Shown piece by piece: positions 62,428 through 64,000 of a stretch of 64,000 nucleotides of DNA. Numbering within the stretch: the stretch's first letter is position 1; each line of letters opens with the position of its first letter. Location: the NCBI RefSeq assembly GCF_041897535.1, contig NZ_CP169217.1:124001-188000 (forward strand). Direction: 5' to 3'. The notes under the pieces were generated by a model. The model did no database searches and was not told the origin of the DNA. It saw only the letters and a list, made by a program, of their open reading frames with translations. A program made the translations under genes and the position numbers. The stretch is from Methylomicrobium lacus_A (lineage in GTDB: Bacteria > Pseudomonadota > Gammaproteobacteria > Methylococcales > Methylomonadaceae).

Positions 62428-62850
62428 ATGGATATAACTGCGGTTGCAAAGGCAACTGGATTACCCGCCTCAACGTTACGATTTTATGAAGAGAAAGGAT
62501 TGATCCGGTCAACCGGTCGCTTAGGTTTACGACGTTTATTCAGCGCCAATGTCATAGAGCGACTGGCTTTAATATCATTGGGGCGTAGCGCTGGTTTCTC
62601 GCTAGATGAAATTGGTGCGATGATTACGCCTGAAGGGCCTGACATCAATAGAACGCTGCTTTTGGCTAAGGCAGATGAGTTGGACAGAAAAATTAAAGAA
62701 CTGACCTCTATGCGAGATGGACTCCGTCATGCAGCGGTCTGCAATGCGCCAAACCATTTTGAATGTCCAAAATTTCTTCGTCTCCTCCGTGTTGCTGGTA
62801 AGAATCGGTTTAGGCAGCCAAATAAATTGAAGGAAAACAAATTTAAGTGA
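62428..62850 (+). CDS. MerR-family transcriptional regulator
   Basis: The 140-residue protein has an N-terminal winged helix (MDITAVAKATGLPASTLRFY, EEKGLIRSTGRLGLRRLFSA). A dimerisation helix follows (LLLAKADELDRKIKELTSM), and the tail has two cysteines (AAVCNAPNHFECPKF), possibly for sensing. There is no SoxR-type four-cysteine cluster. It is divergent from tpm with the MerR-type operator between them. Confidence 0.92.
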   Translation: MDITAVAKATGLPASTLRFYEEKGLIRSTGRLGLRRLFSANVIERLALISLGRSAGFSLDEIGAMITPEGPDINRTLLLAKADELDRKIKELTSMRDGLRHAAVCNAPNHFECPKFLRLLRVAGKNRFRQPNKLKENKFK

Positions 62851-63069
62851 GGCATGCAGAAAAGTAAGGAAGCCGAATCTAAATACCTGTCGATATACAT
62901 ACAGCTCGCCATAACCAGCGGCGAAAAGTGATATGGCAAAGGAGTGGCCATACATTTTATTTTGATAGGGTGTTTTGTTATGGCGTTCTGCGTGCCGGCG
63001 GCGGGTTTTTTTACGTTGGCAGCCACCCCTGATAATGAGTTCTTTCGGGTTGAATCCTACGGGGCGGTT

Positions 63070-63468
63070 TCAATAATCCTGCTTGAAACGGTGGATCATC
63101 CGTCGTTCCTTTTTGTTCGGACGGTGCTCCGGGCCGTTGTGCGGCATCAACGCGCGCCTTTCGCGCTCGTCGATGATTTGTTGCTGGCGTTTGGCGTGGC
63201 TTTCGGGATCTTCTTCGTACAGCAGCACGGCATCCTTGGCGGGGCGGCGCTGCGCGGAGAGCGCGGTGATCGTGAGTTCCCAGTGCAGGTTGTCCTTGGT
63301 GATCGACAAACGCATGCCCGGCTTCACTTCCTTGCCGGGCTTTACGCGTTGCTCATTCACATGCACCTTGCCGCCGGCGATCGCTTCCTGGGCGAGGCCG
63401 CGCGTTTTGAAAAATCGCGCGGCCCACAGCCATTTATCGAGGCGGATCGAGTCGAGTTCGGCCGGCAA
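63070..63468 (-). CDS. hslR: Heat-shock protein 15 homologue, S4-domain RNA-binding protein
   Basis: The 132-residue basic protein has the S4 domain at residues 8-70 (IRLDKWLWAARFFKTRGLAQ and GKVHVNEQRVKPGKEVKPGM) and a charged tail ending NKKERRMIHRFKQDY. Hsp15 binds free 50S subunits carrying nascent chains after heat shock. It begins immediately after the ispH stop (adjacent bases 63468/63469). Confidence 0.93.
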   Translation of the reverse strand: MPAELDSIRLDKWLWAARFFKTRGLAQEAIAGGKVHVNEQRVKPGKEVKPGMRLSITKDNLHWELTITALSAQRRPAKDAVLLYEEDPESHAKRQQQIIDERERRALMPHNGPEHRPNKKERRMIHRFKQDY

Positions 63469-64000
63469 TTATTGCACCATGTGTTTTTTCAGTTCTTTCG
63501 GCAAGGAGAACACGACTTTTTCTTCGATGCCCGGCAGTTCGGCCGTCGACTTGCCGCCCCATTGTTTCAGCTGGTTGATCACTTCCTGCACCAGCACTTC
63601 CGGCGCGGAGGCGCCGGCGGTCACGCCGACCACGTCGATACCCTCGAACCATTCCTGTTTCATGTCGTGCGCAGTATCGATCAGATAGGCCGGCTTGCCG
63701 AGCTGTTCGGCGATTTCGCGCAGGCGGTTAGAGTTCGAACTGTTCGGCGAGCCGACGACCAGAATCACATCGGCCTTTTTGGCCATGTCCTGCACCGCAT
63801 CCTGGCGGTTTTGCGTCGCATAGCAGATATCGTCCTTTTTCTGTTCCTTGATGCCGGTGAAGCGCGCCTTCAACGCATCGACCATGATCTTGGTGTCGGT
63901 CATCGACAGCGTCGTTTGCGTGACATAGGCCAGATTGTCCGGGTTGTTTACATGCAGATTCTCGACGTCTTCCGGCGTTTCGACCAGATAAATGCCGCCG
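63469..64000 (-). CDS. ispH: 4-hydroxy-3-methylbut-2-enyl diphosphate reductase, N-terminus outside window
   Basis: The visible 176 C-terminal residues run from the window edge with no start codon needed (GGIYLVETPEDVENLHVNNP, then DNLAYVTQTTLSMTDTK). Motifs are KDDICYATQNRQDAV with an iron-sulfur cysteine, VVGSPNSSNSNRL (the substrate-binding serine/asparagine set) and VGVTAGASAPEVLV. IspH carries out the last step of the MEP isoprenoid pathway with a 4Fe-4S cluster. Confidence 0.96.
   Translation of the reverse strand, partial: GGIYLVETPEDVENLHVNNPDNLAYVTQTTLSMTDTKIMVDALKARFTGIKEQKKDDICYATQNRQDAVQDMAKKADVILVVGSPNSSNSNRLREIAEQLGKPAYLIDTAHDMKQEWFEGIDVVGVTAGASAPEVLVQEVINQLKQWGGKSTAELPGIEEKVVFSLPKELKKHMVQ

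Noticed and set aside
62979..63300. Plus-strand frame antisense to hslR
   Set aside because: It runs through the conserved S4-domain gene on the other strand and resembles no family.

Overview
The window reads as chromosomal DNA of a gammaproteobacterium, most likely a type I methanotroph (Methylococcales) or a close relative. The support is the gammaproteobacterial order yebC-ruvCAB-ybgC-tolQRAB-pal-cpoB-queE-queC, a pabB coupled to an MfnE-like amino-acid kinase of the kind found in methylotrophs, and several families of short palindromic repeats between genes. This assignment is an inference from gene content. No methane or methanol oxidation gene lies in the window.

Layout: 1-3410 holds the 3' part of a TPR-repeat gene and a membrane-anchored C13 (caspase-like) peptidase. 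3689-8667 holds pabB, the amino-acid kinase, DUF2959, L-serine deaminase (sdaA) and a Tat-exported M15 peptidase. 8679-10684 carries DUF3616 and an ornithine cyclodeaminase-like gene on the minus strand. 10868-21397 is a long minus-strand block for Holliday-junction resolution (ruvCAB), the Tol-Pal envelope machine and queuosine synthesis (queE, queC). 21627-23848 is the serine operon serA-serB. 24083-25872 has a TlpA-like redoxin, hemJ and an unusual kinase/ParB-like fusion. 26124-27919 is an AAA ATPase with a TOPRIM-like DUF4276 protein, a plausible defence pair. 28086-31686 holds a DUF7079-like protein, bacterioferritin, a wrecked lemA next to its usual partner DUF3137, and an aminotransferase.

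31774-41761 is uvrB followed by a purine-catabolic run: adenine deaminase, xanthine dehydrogenase small and large subunits, a membrane protein and XdhC, then a stranded C-terminal piece of a type VI Hcp tube protein and carbamate kinase. A COG2403 (cyclic-2,3-diphosphoglycerate synthase-like) P-loop enzyme converges on it. 43194-47884 holds a GH63-like glycosidase, an Hsp20 gene with a recognisable heat-shock promoter and a MAPEG protein. 47885-50368 holds transposase debris, a secreted protein, tmRNA (ssrA) and tRNA-Asp. 50434-56618 has sixA with a CHAD protein, a sodium/solute symporter, a histone-deacetylase-like amidohydrolase, an SMR exporter and tusB-dsrC.

56637-62850 is clearly accessory. 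It carries a MITE with a 10-bp target duplication, a DJ-1/PfpI pseudogene with two in-frame amber stops, an intact-ended IS630-family element, a frameshifted membrane-protein gene, an ICMT-like methyltransferase, and a MerR regulator divergent from a tpm-araC operon. The MerR-type operator between them can be read directly. Core genes return with hslR and ispH, which runs off the right edge.

The best leads for something new are the ATPase/TOPRIM pair, the COG2403-carbamate kinase-xanthine dehydrogenase neighbourhood, the kinase/ParB-like fusion and the TPR/C13-peptidase pair. None of them is proven by sequence alone.
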